From JAUWKC01 sp035529895 (GTDB taxonomy: Bacteria; Planctomycetota; Phycisphaerae; Sedimentisphaerales; Anaerobacaceae): a stretch of DNA of 36,260 nucleotides. The stretch lies in NCBI GenBank assembly GCA_035529895.1, contig DATKVV010000040.1, positions 1 through 36,260 of the forward strand, in the 5' to 3' direction. This document shows positions 1-7,725 of the stretch, piece after piece (the stretch's first letter is position 1; every line of letters starts with the position of its first letter). Under the pieces are notes generated by a model, which was given only the letters and a program-made list of their open reading frames with translations, did not search any database and was not told the origin of the DNA. The position numbers were made by a program, and so were the translations under genes.

Positions 1-1140
1 ACTGTGTCGCCGTATGAGGTAGTAACCGCGCCCTTGTTAAGGCCGACGGCGTTAAGAGCCGCCTCGGCCTGGGACTCGGTCATGTTGCGAACGTCAGGTA
101 TGGTAACCGGCGCGTGACCTAAGGATATTACAAGGTCAACCGATGAGCCGTAGGCGACGGACGCACCGGCAGAAGGATTGGAGGCGATTACAAGGTCCGC
201 AGGCACTGTGTCGCCGTATGAGGTAGTAACCGCGCCCTTGTTAAGGCCGACGGCGTTAAGGGCTGCCTCGGCCTGTGACTCGGTCATGTTCAGGACGCTG
301 GGTACGGTAACCGGCGCACGGCCTAAGGATATTACGAGGTCAACCGATGAGCCGTAGGCGACCGATGTTCCTGCAGAAGGATTAGAGCTTATTACAAGGT
401 CCACAGGCACTGTGTCGCTGTAGGAAGTAGTAACCGCGCCCTTGTTAAGGCCGACGGCGTTGAGGGCGGCCTCGGCCTGGGATTCGGTCATGTTCAGGAC
501 GTCAGGTACGGTGACCGGCGCGTGGCCTAAGGATATTACAAGGTCAACCGATGAGCCGTAGGCGACATATGCACCTGCAGAAGGATTGGAGCTGATTACA
601 AGATCCACAGGCACTGTGTCGCTGTATGAGGTAGTTACGCTGCCTTTATTGAGGCCGACGGCGTTAAGGGCGGCCTCGGCCTGTGACTCGGTCATGTTCA
701 GGACGTCAGGTACGGTGACCGGCGCACGGCCTAAGGATATTACAAGGTCAACCGATGAGCCGTAGGCGACCGATGTCCCGGCAGAAGGATTGGAGCTTAT
801 TACAAGGTCCACAGGCACGGTGTCGCTGTAGGAGGTAGTAACCGCGCCCTTGTTAAGGCCGACAGCGTTAAGGGCGGCCTCGGCCTGTGACTCGGTCATG
901 TTCAGGACGCTGGGTACGGTAACCAGCGCGTGGCCTAAGGATATTACAAGGTCAACCGATGAGCCGTAGTCGACCGATGTTCCGCCAGAAGGATTGGAGC
1001 TTATTACAAGGTCCGCAGGCACGGTGTCGCTGTAGGAGGTAGTAACCGCGCCCTTGTTAAGGCCGACGGCGTTAAGGGCGGCCTCGGCCTGGGCCTCGGT
1101 CGTGTTTCGAACATCAGGTACGGTGACCGGCGCGTGGCCC
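1..1140 (-). repeat. 204-bp tandem repeat array encoding PASTA units
   Basis: The landmark segment reading cgcgcccttgttaag on the plus strand recurs at 27, 231, 435, 639 (a variant), 843 and 1047, exactly 204 bases apart. Each unit encodes 68 residues in the frame of the gene on the minus strand. Units differ by a few substitutions only, while the three PASTA units nearer the N-terminus (1140-1730) have diverged. This points to recent expansion or gene conversion. The array continues past the left edge. Confidence 0.95.
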
Positions 1141-2459
1141 AGCGAGACCAATATATTCACGGTTGAACCGACGGGTACCTGTGTACCGGCTGCCGGGTCC
1201 TGGCTGATGACATAGTCTGCAGGTACGGTGTCATGATAGGCAGTACTCACCGAAACCTGAAGATTATCAACCGATGTTATGGTTGATTCTGCACTGGCCT
1301 GGGTCATCCCTTGCACATCGGGGACAAAAGGCTGTCCACGAGAAACAACCAGGTCAACAGGAGAGCCTATCGGGATTATTGCCCCGCCGACAGGAGTCTG
1401 GCCGAGCACAATCCCTGCCTGTGTATCACTGTAGACATAGGTAAGGCTGCCAACTGAAAAACCGGCATCGATGATAGCGGTGTTGGCATCAGAAAGCTGC
1501 ATACCAATAACGTTGGGGACAGCATGGGGGCCGAGTGAGACGACAATGTCAACGGATGAGCCGAACTGGACGGGTGTTCCAGCGTTAGGGTCCTGGCTTA
1601 TGACCAGCCCTGCCTCGACGGTTTCGCTATATTCATAAGTGACATTGCCGAGCTGGAGATTATCAACGACCGTAATCTGCACTCCGGCAGCATATTCTGT
1701 CAAACCGACCACGTTCGGAACAACCGGAAGCGCCTCAATGACAACCACCAGGTCATTAAAGTCACGATCGGCATCCGGATCTTTCTGGTCATCCCAGAAC
1801 AGGACCCAGGTTATCTTGCCATTATTCAGCCCGGTAACGAGATATGCAATCAGATGGTCACGGGCATCGCTGTTATTGGCTTCGGCGGAGTACCAGGTCC
1901 TGCCATTTCCAACTCGCGCCCACTGCCAAACAGAGCCCGGGCCGAAAACGACAGGGATACCGGGTACATCTATGAAACCGTACACGGAGTTGACGTTAAT
2001 GACTTCGACAAATCCGCTGCCCGCGTCGTAGCCGAATCGCTGGTCGTAGTGAGCATAGCGCGCCGTGGCAGTTGAAGAGGCGTGGCCGTCAACCCAATAC
2101 TGGTCCGTAGCCGTCGGCGACAGCGAACCGGAAAGCAAGTAGATATTGTCTCCCGGAGCACCCGGCGGCGAGTAAGGGTCAATATAGTCCTGGATCCGTA
2201 CAGCGGTTATGGTTCCGTTGGTGTATACTGAGCCGCACCATTGCTGGCCGCTCACATCGGCGCCGAAGAGATGCTGGAAGATTGCCAGAGTATTAACTTC
2301 GTCGCTGCTGCCGGTGGCAGTATAGCCGGCATTTGCTCCAACGGCTGCAATCAGGATTGGCAACAGGATTGCCACTAAGGGGTGTTTTATGGCGGAGAAC
2401 AGGGTCAGGAAGTTTTTGGAACCCAACCGCCAAGCCCTTAGCCCTGCTCTTTCGCTCAT
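1..2459 (-). CDS. Secreted DUF4114 and PASTA-repeat protein, C-terminus beyond window
   Basis: The reading frame is open from ATG at 2459 to the window edge (819 codons, no stop), so the C-terminus is missing. A GGAGGAGAG ribosome site lies six bases before the start. Residues 1-46 form a long signal peptide (basic n-region, hydrophobic stretch near 25-42, likely cleavage after AVGANA). Residues about 120-245 end in a DUF4114-like signature with DRDFNDLVVVIE. From about residue 247 there are PASTA-type units, each with VPDV/VPNV, a conserved GL, and a DLVISLG-type end. Three are divergent (starting near 247, 310 and 377) and at least six are nearly identical with a 68-residue period from about 447. 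PASTA domains usually bind peptidoglycan or act as spacers, often on Ser/Thr kinases; no kinase is visible. An extracellular stalk or envelope-binding role is inference. Confidence 0.85.
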   Translation of the reverse strand, partial: MSERAGLRAWRLGSKNFLTLFSAIKHPLVAILLPILIAAVGANAGYTATGSSDEVNTLAIFQHLFGADVSGQQWCGSVYTNGTITAVRIQDYIDPYSPPGAPGDNIYLLSGSLSPTATDQYWVDGHASSTATARYAHYDQRFGYDAGSGFVEVINVNSVYGFIDVPGIPVVFGPGSVWQWARVGNGRTWYSAEANNSDARDHLIAYLVTGLNNGKITWVLFWDDQKDPDADRDFNDLVVVIEALPVVPNVVGLTEYAAGVQITVVDNLQLGNVTYEYSETVEAGLVISQDPNAGTPVQFGSSVDIVVSLGPHAVPNVIGMQLSDANTAIIDAGFSVGSLTYVYSDTQAGIVLGQTPVGGAIIPIGSPVDLVVSRGQPFVPDVQGMTQASAESTITSVDNLQVSVSTAYHDTVPADYVISQDPAAGTQVPVGSTVNILVSLGHAPVTVPDVRNTTEAQAEAALNAVGLNKGAVTTSYSDTVPADLVISSNPSGGTSVDYGSSVDLVISLGHALVTVPSVLNMTESQAEAALNAVGLNKGAVTTSYSDTVPVDLVISSNPSAGTSVAYGSSVDLVISLGRAPVTVPDVLNMTESQAEAALNAVGLNKGSVTTSYSDTVPVDLVISSNPSAGAYVAYGSSVDLVISLGHAPVTVPDVLNMTESQAEAALNAVGLNKGAVTTSYSDTVPVDLVISSNPSAGTSVAYGSSVDLVISLGRAPVTVPSVLNMTESQAEAALNAVGLNKGAVTTSYGDTVPADLVIASNPSAGASVAYGSSVDLVISLGHAPVTIPDVRNMTESQAEAALNAVGLNKGAVTTSYGDT

Positions 2460-2580
2460 CTACCGCTCTCCTCCTGTTGCATTTTGGGCTACAGTAAGAA
2501 TACCTCTCGTGGGGAGAATATTTGCCAGAAGACAACCGCGGCTTTCTACCCACTCCTACAGCGTCCACCGAACTGAGAAC

Positions 2581-2610
2581 ATTCTACACTAATTGACCCG
2601 AAGATGTCAA
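2581..2610 (-). promoter_or_regulatory. Sigma-70-type promoter of the PASTA gene
   Basis: On the minus strand TTGACA (2610-2605) and TAGAAT (2586-2581) are separated by 18 bases. The predicted transcription start near 2574 leaves a leader of about 115 bases before the ATG at 2459. Confidence 0.65.
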
Positions 2611-3019
2611 GGGTTTATGGGACTCTTTTTTTTTGCGTGAAGGGTAGAAAAGATGCAACCTTTGTGGCAAGACCAGGTCTGCGATATGTCGAAGCCGAAA
2701 GGCGGCATAATCTACGAGCGTAATCCGGACGTATTCAGTGAATACCGGCTTGAGTGAGGAGCTGGTCGGCAATGGGGGTCCGAAGCTGTTGGCCACCATT
2801 GTGGCGAGGTGAGGGCAAATGAGGGGAAAAGCTTTGGTTGGGCGATTCCTTGCATGGCGGGCAGAGGTTTTCTGAAGCGACAGTCCACGAGATTTTTGGC
2901 GAAAAAGTGCAGGCAGAGAGGCGTGCAAGCGTTAGCGATGGGTGTAACTTATTACCACTACAGGGGTTATGTAAACACAGCTTTTCTTAAAAAAAATTTC
3001 AAAATCTTGAAAAAAGTGC
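2611..3019. other. Intergenic stretch without a supported gene
   Basis: About 400 bases with only short, mutually overlapping frames on both strands. None has a convincing ribosome site or a recognisable family. A short plus-strand frame at 2653-2757 and a 96-codon frame from 2809 were considered and not accepted. The stretch may be decayed coding sequence, since its GC content is like that of neighbouring genes, but no family can be named. Its right end is an A/T-rich tract before the promoter at 3020. Confidence 0.5.
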
Positions 3020-3047
3020 TTGCAAAATTGACTTGGGGGAGTATAAT
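3020..3047 (+). promoter_or_regulatory. Strong sigma-70-type promoter
   Basis: TTGCAA (3020-3025) and a perfect TATAAT (3042-3047) are 16 bases apart, preceded by an A/T-rich tract that could act as an UP element. The predicted start is near 3053-3054. No protein gene follows before the terminator at 3161-3190, so the product is probably a short RNA. Confidence 0.65.
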
Positions 3048-3052
3048 CTATG

Positions 3053-3190
3053 ATAGAAAACCTAATAGTTCTTTTCTTCTAAATATCTTGGTTCGCTGAG
3101 ACGGCTGGGATTTTTGATAAAGTTGCAGTATATTTAGTAAATTAAAGGCTGTCTCACAAAGCTGGAGTTCGGATAGCTCCAGCTTTTTTT
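3053..3190 (+). ncRNA. Putative small structured RNA of about 138 nt
   Basis: A strong promoter ends at 3047 and an intrinsic terminator ends at 3190. Between them the segments 3098-3106 (gagacggct) and 3147-3155 (ggctgtctc) can pair over nine positions, two of them G-U, closing an internal region of about 40 nt just before the terminator hairpin. The only reading frame that begins at the 5' end is about ten codons and its ATG (3050) precedes the predicted start site. It does not resemble 6S RNA, tmRNA or RNase P as far as I can judge: there is no long pairing between the 5' and 3' ends. The family is unknown. Confidence 0.45.
3161..3190 (+). terminator. Rho-independent terminator
   Basis: A perfect seven-base stem GCTGGAG/CTCCAGC (3161-3167 and 3177-3183) with a nine-base loop is followed by a run of seven T. 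It ends the putative small RNA. Confidence 0.8.
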
Positions 3191-3364
3191 ATGCTCGGAT
3201 GGATAAGGCCCAGCCGGATGGGCGGGGTTTATGATCGGGTGAGGGGCCGGGGTGGTTGGCACCCTGAAGAATTGTATTAAATTAGCCGCAGAGGGTAACA
3301 AAACTGGGTAGGTAGAATGAATGGTGCTGTGAAGCTGGGTAGTTTGGAATACGCAGATAGGTTA

Positions 3365-3562
3365 TTAATTGTGCGGCTTTGCGTTTATTAAGGCGGCCAA
3401 CAGAATATGCCTCAACCTGTCAACGCTTAGTGCGTCCAGGTAATCCTCAGTGAAATCCAGCTTGAACCGACCCCTGAAATTCCTGATTCGTCTTTTGAGT
3501 TCATCTTTGCCGAGAGAGGCGATTGAAGTTGCTGTCTGTTCCAAATACTCTTTCGAAGCCAT
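3365..3562 (-). CDS. Small hypothetical protein, 65 aa
   Basis: I do not recognise this family with certainty. The frame starts at ATG 3562 behind an AAGGTCAGGG segment that could serve as a ribosome site. The product is 65 residues, amphipathic and probably all-helical, with a basic middle (DELKRRIRNFRGRFKLDF) and a C-terminal helix rich in Leu and Ala (LSVDRLRHILLAALINAK). There is no signal peptide and no Cys, so a cytosolic protein is likely. It lies alone between the small RNA and queA, transcribed away from queA. The biased composition and the lack of a competing frame are why it is kept. A regulatory or DNA/RNA-binding role would be a guess. Confidence 0.55.
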   Translation of the reverse strand: MASKEYLEQTATSIASLGKDELKRRIRNFRGRFKLDFTEDYLDALSVDRLRHILLAALINAKPHN

Positions 3563-3734
3563 TGCCCTGACCTTTGAAAAGCTAAGTTCTTAACCCGGAC
3601 GCACAATCATTATCGTCCCCGGGGTAGAGTGACTTTTGTCGGAAGTTTCGTTCGCGAGTCTGAACGTTCGAATCAGTTTATTACCGGGTCAATTTTTTTT
3701 TGTTATCTAAGTCGCGGTCTGATAACTTTTGTTT

Positions 3735-4784
3735 ATGAAGACAGAGCGGTTGAATTACTACTTGCCGCGCGAGTTGATTGCGCAGCGGCCGGTCGATGTT
3801 CGAAGCGAGTCGCGCTTGCTGGTTCTTTATCGGTGCGGCGGAGAGCTTGCTGACAGCCGGTTCGAGAGGGTTGGCGAGTTCCTCTCGGCGGGTGATTGCC
3901 TGGTCCTTAACGACACAAAAGTTCTGCCCGCGCGGTTTTTCGGTCGGCGCGGCAGCGGCGGCAAACTGGAGGGATTGTTCTTGCGGCAGGCTGCAGCGGG
4001 GGTGTGGGCAGTGATGCTGAAAGGGGCCGGCAAGGTGAAGATGGGGGAAACTATCCATTTGACAGACAGAGAAAGGGGGGATTTCTGCACGGCAGAGGTG
4101 CTGGAGAAATTGGAGGATGGTGAGTGCCGTCTTAGAGTGGAAACAGAAGCAGGGTGCGAAAGTGTACTTGATAGGATTGGTTTTCCGCCGCTTCCGCCTT
4201 ACATAAAGCGGGGTGATGACGCGAATCAGGCGGCGATAGACAGATTGTGGTATCAAACGGTGTACGCTCGGAAGGCGGGGGCGATTGCGGCGCCGACGGC
4301 GGGGCTTCACTTTACAAAGCAGCTAATCCAGCGGCTAAAAAAGGGGGGCATCGACTTTGCCTTTGTAACGCTGCACGTTGGGCCCGGGACGTTCAAGCCG
4401 GTAACGGCCGAAAGTCTTGACGAGCATAAAATGGAACCGGAGAGGTTCAATATCAGTATTGAGAATGCAGGCATAATAAACACAGCCAGAGAAAAAGGCG
4501 GGCGCATAATTGCGGTGGGTACGACGTCGGTGCGAGTTCTGGAGACGGCCGCTGAGGGTTCGCGGGTGAAGGCGGCCGGCGGAGAAACGACGCTTTTTAT
4601 CAAGCCGGGGTATGAATTCAAGCTGGTTGACGCGATGGTAACGAATTTCCACCTGCCGAAATCGACGCTGCTTGCACTGGCGGCGGCGTTTGCCGGGCTT
4701 GAGAATATTCTTGGCGCCTATCGCCATGCCATCGAGCAGCGATACCGTTTCTATTCCTACGGTGATGCGATGCTAATACTTTAG
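3735..4784 (+). CDS. queA: S-adenosylmethionine:tRNA ribosyltransferase-isomerase QueA
   Basis: QueA transfers and isomerises the ribosyl part of S-adenosylmethionine onto 7-aminomethyl-7-deazaguanine at the tRNA wobble position, giving epoxyqueuosine. Family features are present in order: the N-terminal LNYYLPRELIAQRP, LNDTKVLPARFFGRR, TAGLHFTKQLIQRL, HVGPGTFKPV, GTTSVRVLE and the C-terminal MVTNFHLPKSTLLAL. The length of 349-351 residues is normal. ATG at 3735 is preferred because MKTERLNYYL matches the usual start of the family; TTG at 3729 would add two residues. No strong ribosome site is seen for either. It converges with the pyrophosphorylase gene with eight bases between. No other queuosine gene is in the window. 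Confidence 0.95.
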   Translation: MKTERLNYYLPRELIAQRPVDVRSESRLLVLYRCGGELADSRFERVGEFLSAGDCLVLNDTKVLPARFFGRRGSGGKLEGLFLRQAAAGVWAVMLKGAGKVKMGETIHLTDRERGDFCTAEVLEKLEDGECRLRVETEAGCESVLDRIGFPPLPPYIKRGDDANQAAIDRLWYQTVYARKAGAIAAPTAGLHFTKQLIQRLKKGGIDFAFVTLHVGPGTFKPVTAESLDEHKMEPERFNISIENAGIINTAREKGGRIIAVGTTSVRVLETAAEGSRVKAAGGETTLFIKPGYEFKLVDAMVTNFHLPKSTLLALAAAFAGLENILGAYRHAIEQRYRFYSYGDAMLIL

Positions 4785-4792
4785 GGGAGTTC

Positions 4793-6220
4793 TCATGCGA
4801 GGTAAAGCTTGTCTTTCGGCTTGATTGAGGGTATCTGGCTCAGTCTTGCTCCTATATCATCTTTTTCAACGGCGAACCCCGGTGCTATTTCGATAAGGCA
4901 GTCGGGTGAGCCGTCGTCTTTTCTCGGTATGTTTACGCCTGCAGATTCGAGCCAGTCGGCAGCGCGGGCGACCATCATTTGTCTTGCTGTTTCGGCGCTG
5001 TCGGTGCCAGTGGCATTTTTGGCGGGGGCAAATTCCTCCTTTCTTAGGGTCTGCAGGATTATTGATTTTGAGGCGAGAGGGAGGGCGTCAAATACAAAGG
5101 TTTCGAGCTTTACGCCATTGGGCTCGGCGGGCTCCACATGGTTTCCTTGCTCGTCTATGTGGGGTATTTTCTTAACGGCCCTGTGAAGCGGTAGTGAAAA
5201 ACCGCTGGCTTTGAGTTTCTCAATGAAGCTCGTATTGATGATGTGTATGGCGATACTGCCGAGCTGGAAAAGCAGGGAGCCGTCGGGGTTTCGTTTTTCG
5301 GCGAGCTCGTCGGGCAGGTCGCTGTATTCGATAACCGTTACTCTGCCGGCGACAAGGCAGAAATTGCCAACTTTTTCCTTGGGCCCGGTTTTTACAAGGG
5401 CTTTTGAGGACATTTCGGCGCCGTCGAGGGCATGCAGGCCTGTAAAGAGCGGGTCAAAGATGTTTATGAGCGGATTATCAACCTGGAAATAGCTTATGAA
5501 CTCAATGCCGCGTTTTTTCATATTTTCGAGGGCGCCGCTTCGGCAAAGGGCCTTGAGGCTTCCGCCATGGCCGTCGGGCGAGCAGGCTATGTTGGCCTTG
5601 TCGGCCAGAAGAATTCTGCCGTCGAGGCCGAAATTGGGCAATGTGCCCTGCTGAAATATGAAGATGTTTTCTTTATCGAGCCCATAGTAATCGTTCCGCC
5701 GGAAAATAGCGTTGGTTTCGGCGTGGTTGAGAGGGCTGGTCATAATGTACCAGGGGCAGGTGGTGTGGTATTTCTTCGACGCTGCAGCGATGGATTCGGC
5801 AAAGATTTGAAAGAGGGTCTTGTTCTTTACGGGGCTGATTGGGAAATCTCCTTTTGGGCCGTCGAAGCCAAGGCGCGTTCCCTGTCCGCCGGCGACGACA
5901 AAGGCGGCGACCTTGCCGGCCGATATCAGCTCCCTGCCGAGCTGTCTTGCCTGGGCGTATCTGCGCTGCTGGTCTGGACCGGTCGGGCAAGGGGTGTAGG
6001 CGGCGGCAGGAGTGAAATCGGCAGGCATGGGGGCGGGAGCGGTTTTTCTTACGAAACGGACTACCCAATCGTCTATTTTGGAAAAGTCCAGCGATTGAAT
6101 CTGTTCAAGCAGGCTTTGCTTTTGGGGGCCATCCAACTGCTCCCAAAAGGCCAAAAGATGGCTCTGGTTGTGGTCTTTCAGCACTTTTTTCAGGTTTTCA
6201 ACGGTTCTTTGGTCAATCAT
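4793..6220 (-). CDS. UDPGP-family UTP:sugar-1-phosphate uridylyltransferase (UDP-GlcNAc pyrophosphorylase-like)
   Basis: The 475-residue protein belongs to the eukaryotic-type UDPGP family, which makes UDP-N-acetylglucosamine, UDP-N-acetylgalactosamine or UDP-glucose from UTP and the sugar 1-phosphate. The nucleotide-binding loop GGQGTRLGFDGPKG lies at about residues 111-124. Further family features are SPDGHGGSLKAL, YFQVDNPLINIFDP, and the downstream KTGPKEKVGNF and LFQLGSIAIHII segments. The length fits UAP1-like enzymes rather than the bacterial GlmU type. The substrate cannot be fixed from sequence alone. It starts at ATG 6220, with only a weak ribosome site. A plausible promoter lies at 6248-6275. 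A cytosolic role in supplying nucleotide sugars for envelope or polysaccharide synthesis is inferred. Confidence 0.88.
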   Translation of the reverse strand: MIDQRTVENLKKVLKDHNQSHLLAFWEQLDGPQKQSLLEQIQSLDFSKIDDWVVRFVRKTAPAPMPADFTPAAAYTPCPTGPDQQRRYAQARQLGRELISAGKVAAFVVAGGQGTRLGFDGPKGDFPISPVKNKTLFQIFAESIAAASKKYHTTCPWYIMTSPLNHAETNAIFRRNDYYGLDKENIFIFQQGTLPNFGLDGRILLADKANIACSPDGHGGSLKALCRSGALENMKKRGIEFISYFQVDNPLINIFDPLFTGLHALDGAEMSSKALVKTGPKEKVGNFCLVAGRVTVIEYSDLPDELAEKRNPDGSLLFQLGSIAIHIINTSFIEKLKASGFSLPLHRAVKKIPHIDEQGNHVEPAEPNGVKLETFVFDALPLASKSIILQTLRKEEFAPAKNATGTDSAETARQMMVARAADWLESAGVNIPRKDDGSPDCLIEIAPGFAVEKDDIGARLSQIPSIKPKDKLYLA

Positions 6221-6247
6221 ACCAGCGATTTCAAGCTCAAAAACCGA

Positions 6248-6275
6248 ATTTTAAGCGAATTTTCAAAATTTTCAA
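6248..6275 (-). promoter_or_regulatory. Probable promoter of the UDPGP gene
   Basis: On the minus strand TTGAAA (6275-6270) and TAAAAT (6253-6248) are separated by 16 bases, in a very A/T-rich tract about 30 bases before the ATG at 6220. Low-complexity sequence makes the exact boxes uncertain. Confidence 0.45.
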
Positions 6276-6304
6276 GAAAGTTGCAAAAATTTGACGAAAT
6301 CCAC

Positions 6305-6331
6305 TTGACAGGGTAATGGATTTGTGATAAT
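6305..6331 (+). promoter_or_regulatory. Candidate promoter facing the first pseudopilin gene
   Basis: A perfect TTGACA (6305-6310) and GATAAT preceded by TGT (6326-6331) are 15 bases apart. It faces the pseudopilin gene at 6717 and would give a leader of about 380 bases. The preceding A/T-rich tract resembles the one before the promoter at 3020. Confidence 0.5.
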
Positions 6332-6716
6332 TTTCAAAATAGAGATAGGTAGGTTTTAAAAGGTTATCATAATTTAAAACAGCCATCATAATTATCTCAA
6401 ACTATTATAATTCACACTTTAAACCTGCCTGCCAAAGAAATTGTGTTTCTCAATGCGGCTTTGTGCCATTCAGGTGGTAAGGGCTTGAGCTTAGAGAAAG
6501 CAGGTTAAGTGTTTGGTAGCGTTCAACCTTGCGAATTTGGACCGGCCGTTCTTGGGCAAAAAAATTAGAGGTAGATGAGATTCGCAGAAAAAAGGTAATT
6601 ATTACGTTCCTAAAATACGGCGTGCGTACCGAGTTGGCAAGTTTGATTTGTGGTGAAAAACGGGCTTAAGAACGGTTCGGATTGCGAATCTCAAGAAAAG
6701 TTAAAGGAGACGAATT
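6332..6716 (+). other. Long leader or intergenic region before the first pseudopilin gene
   Basis: No gene is seen in these 385 bases. The first 80 bases are A/T-rich and contain a TATAAT at 6406-6411 without a good -35 box. AACCTGC near 6422 and GCAGGTT near 6500 could pair across about 70 bases. The last 30 bases before the ATG closely match the leader of the second pseudopilin gene (TTAAAGGAGA with upstream GCGAAT and AAGAAA). No known riboswitch class was recognised. Confidence 0.45.
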
Positions 6717-7544
6717 ATGAAAAGGAAAGGGTTTACATTAATTGAGCTGTTGGTCGTGATTGCGATCATAGCACTGTTAATGAGCATCCTGATGCCCGCT
6801 CTGGCAAGGGTACGGGAGCTGGCTCAACGGGTAGTGTGCGGGACCAACCTGGCCGGCATTACCAAGGCGATGGTGGTCTATGCCAACGATGACCAGTCGG
6901 GGCGGTTTCCGCGCGCAGGCCCGCGAGAGTGCGTGTGGGGCAAGACCGCGTTTTGGGATAAAGTGGCCATTACAGATGCTTTTGGGACCCCACCGACCGC
7001 GACCGTAGCGGCCAGTCTGTATCTTTTGGTAAAGCGAGACTACACGACACCGAAGCAGTTTCTGTGCAAGAGCGATACGGATGCATCAGAGTTCAGGTTG
7101 AATGTCGCGCTCGATGACACGTCCACGATCCAGCCGAGCGGGGACTTTATCAACTATTGGGATTTCGGTGCCAGTCCAGGAGAACATATCAGCTATGCCT
7201 TTCACATGCCGTATACGAGTGGCAGCCCCGGTTTTATGAGCTTTCCGCTAAAGGCGGCAAGCGATCCCGGTCTTGCAGCACTGGCAGACAAGAATCCGCT
7301 GGGCAGCAATCCGACACCCGAGCCGGTTCCCGGAGGATGGCCGGTGGCGACGGTGCTCGCGAACTCGGCGCCTCACCAGGAAGAAGGGCAAAACATCTCC
7401 TTTGTGGACACGCATGTATCATTTGAAAAGACCCGCCGGTGCGGGTATAACAACGATGACATTTACACGCATAAGGCCGGTTCCCTAGGCAACATGCCCC
7501 TTGACCGGCTCGATTCGTATCTGGTGAATGAGAAGAACTTGTAG
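6717..7544 (+). CDS. Prepilin-type N-terminal cleavage/methylation protein, pseudopilin 1
   Basis: The protein of 275 residues begins with a class III prepilin leader, MKRKG followed by FTLIELLVVIAIIALLMSIL; a PilD-type peptidase would cut after Gly5 and methylate Phe6. The rest is a secreted domain with few charged repeats. Near the C-terminus the segment HQEEGQNISFVDTHVSF corresponds to the H-X9-DG motif of planctomycete pseudopilins, with Thr-His in place of Gly-His. The tail ends SYLVNEKNL. ATG 6717 follows a TTAAAGGAGA ribosome site. A close paralogue lies at 8811-9701; both share PRAG near residue 60, QFLCK, a YAFHMPY/YAYHMPY element and NxDDIYT/EDNIYT. The protein is probably surface-exposed or part of a type II secretion-like fibre, but the role is unproven. 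Confidence 0.88.
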   Translation: MKRKGFTLIELLVVIAIIALLMSILMPALARVRELAQRVVCGTNLAGITKAMVVYANDDQSGRFPRAGPRECVWGKTAFWDKVAITDAFGTPPTATVAASLYLLVKRDYTTPKQFLCKSDTDASEFRLNVALDDTSTIQPSGDFINYWDFGASPGEHISYAFHMPYTSGSPGFMSFPLKAASDPGLAALADKNPLGSNPTPEPVPGGWPVATVLANSAPHQEEGQNISFVDTHVSFEKTRRCGYNNDDIYTHKAGSLGNMPLDRLDSYLVNEKNL

Positions 7545-7583
7545 TCCAGAAAGCTCAATTGGATTTCAAAAAACACCTGCGTG

Positions 7584-7616
7584 GCGGCCCTGTGAGTTGG
7601 CACAGGGCCGCTTTTT
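7584..7616 (+). terminator. Rho-independent terminator after pseudopilin 1
   Basis: An eleven-base stem GCGGCCCTGTG/CACAGGGCCGC (7584-7594 and 7601-7611) with a six-base loop is followed by TTTTT. It separates the pilin gene from the sigma-factor gene. Confidence 0.9.
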
Positions 7617-7725
7617 GTCTGCGTTGGGGCAGGTCTTGAAGAAATATTCACGCTTTCTTCCATTTTTTTGCATTCTGGTGCAGCCTCATTCGTCTTTATA
7701 ATGGTGAAGGTTACGGGAAGACCGA

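Noticed and set aside
1..1140. Possible CRISPR array or mobile repeat cluster because of regular repetition
   Set aside because: The 204-bp units have no spacers and are in frame through a single minus-strand protein; they encode PASTA domains.
2653..2757. Short plus-strand frame, followed by two more short ones that nearly overlap
   Set aside because: They look coupled at first (ATGA-type overlap near 2819), but no ribosome site or homologous family supports them.
2809..3099. Plus-strand frame of 96 codons in the intergenic gap
   Set aside because: It has no ribosome site, no family resemblance, and runs through a strong promoter region and A/T-rich tract.
3053..3190. Identification as 6S RNA or tmRNA
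   Set aside because: The 5' and 3' ends do not pair over a long stretch and there is no tRNA-like end or tag frame.
5432..6316. Plus-strand frame of 294 codons
   Set aside because: It is the antisense of the UDPGP gene, whose motifs are clear; the product is low-complexity and rich in Gly and Val.
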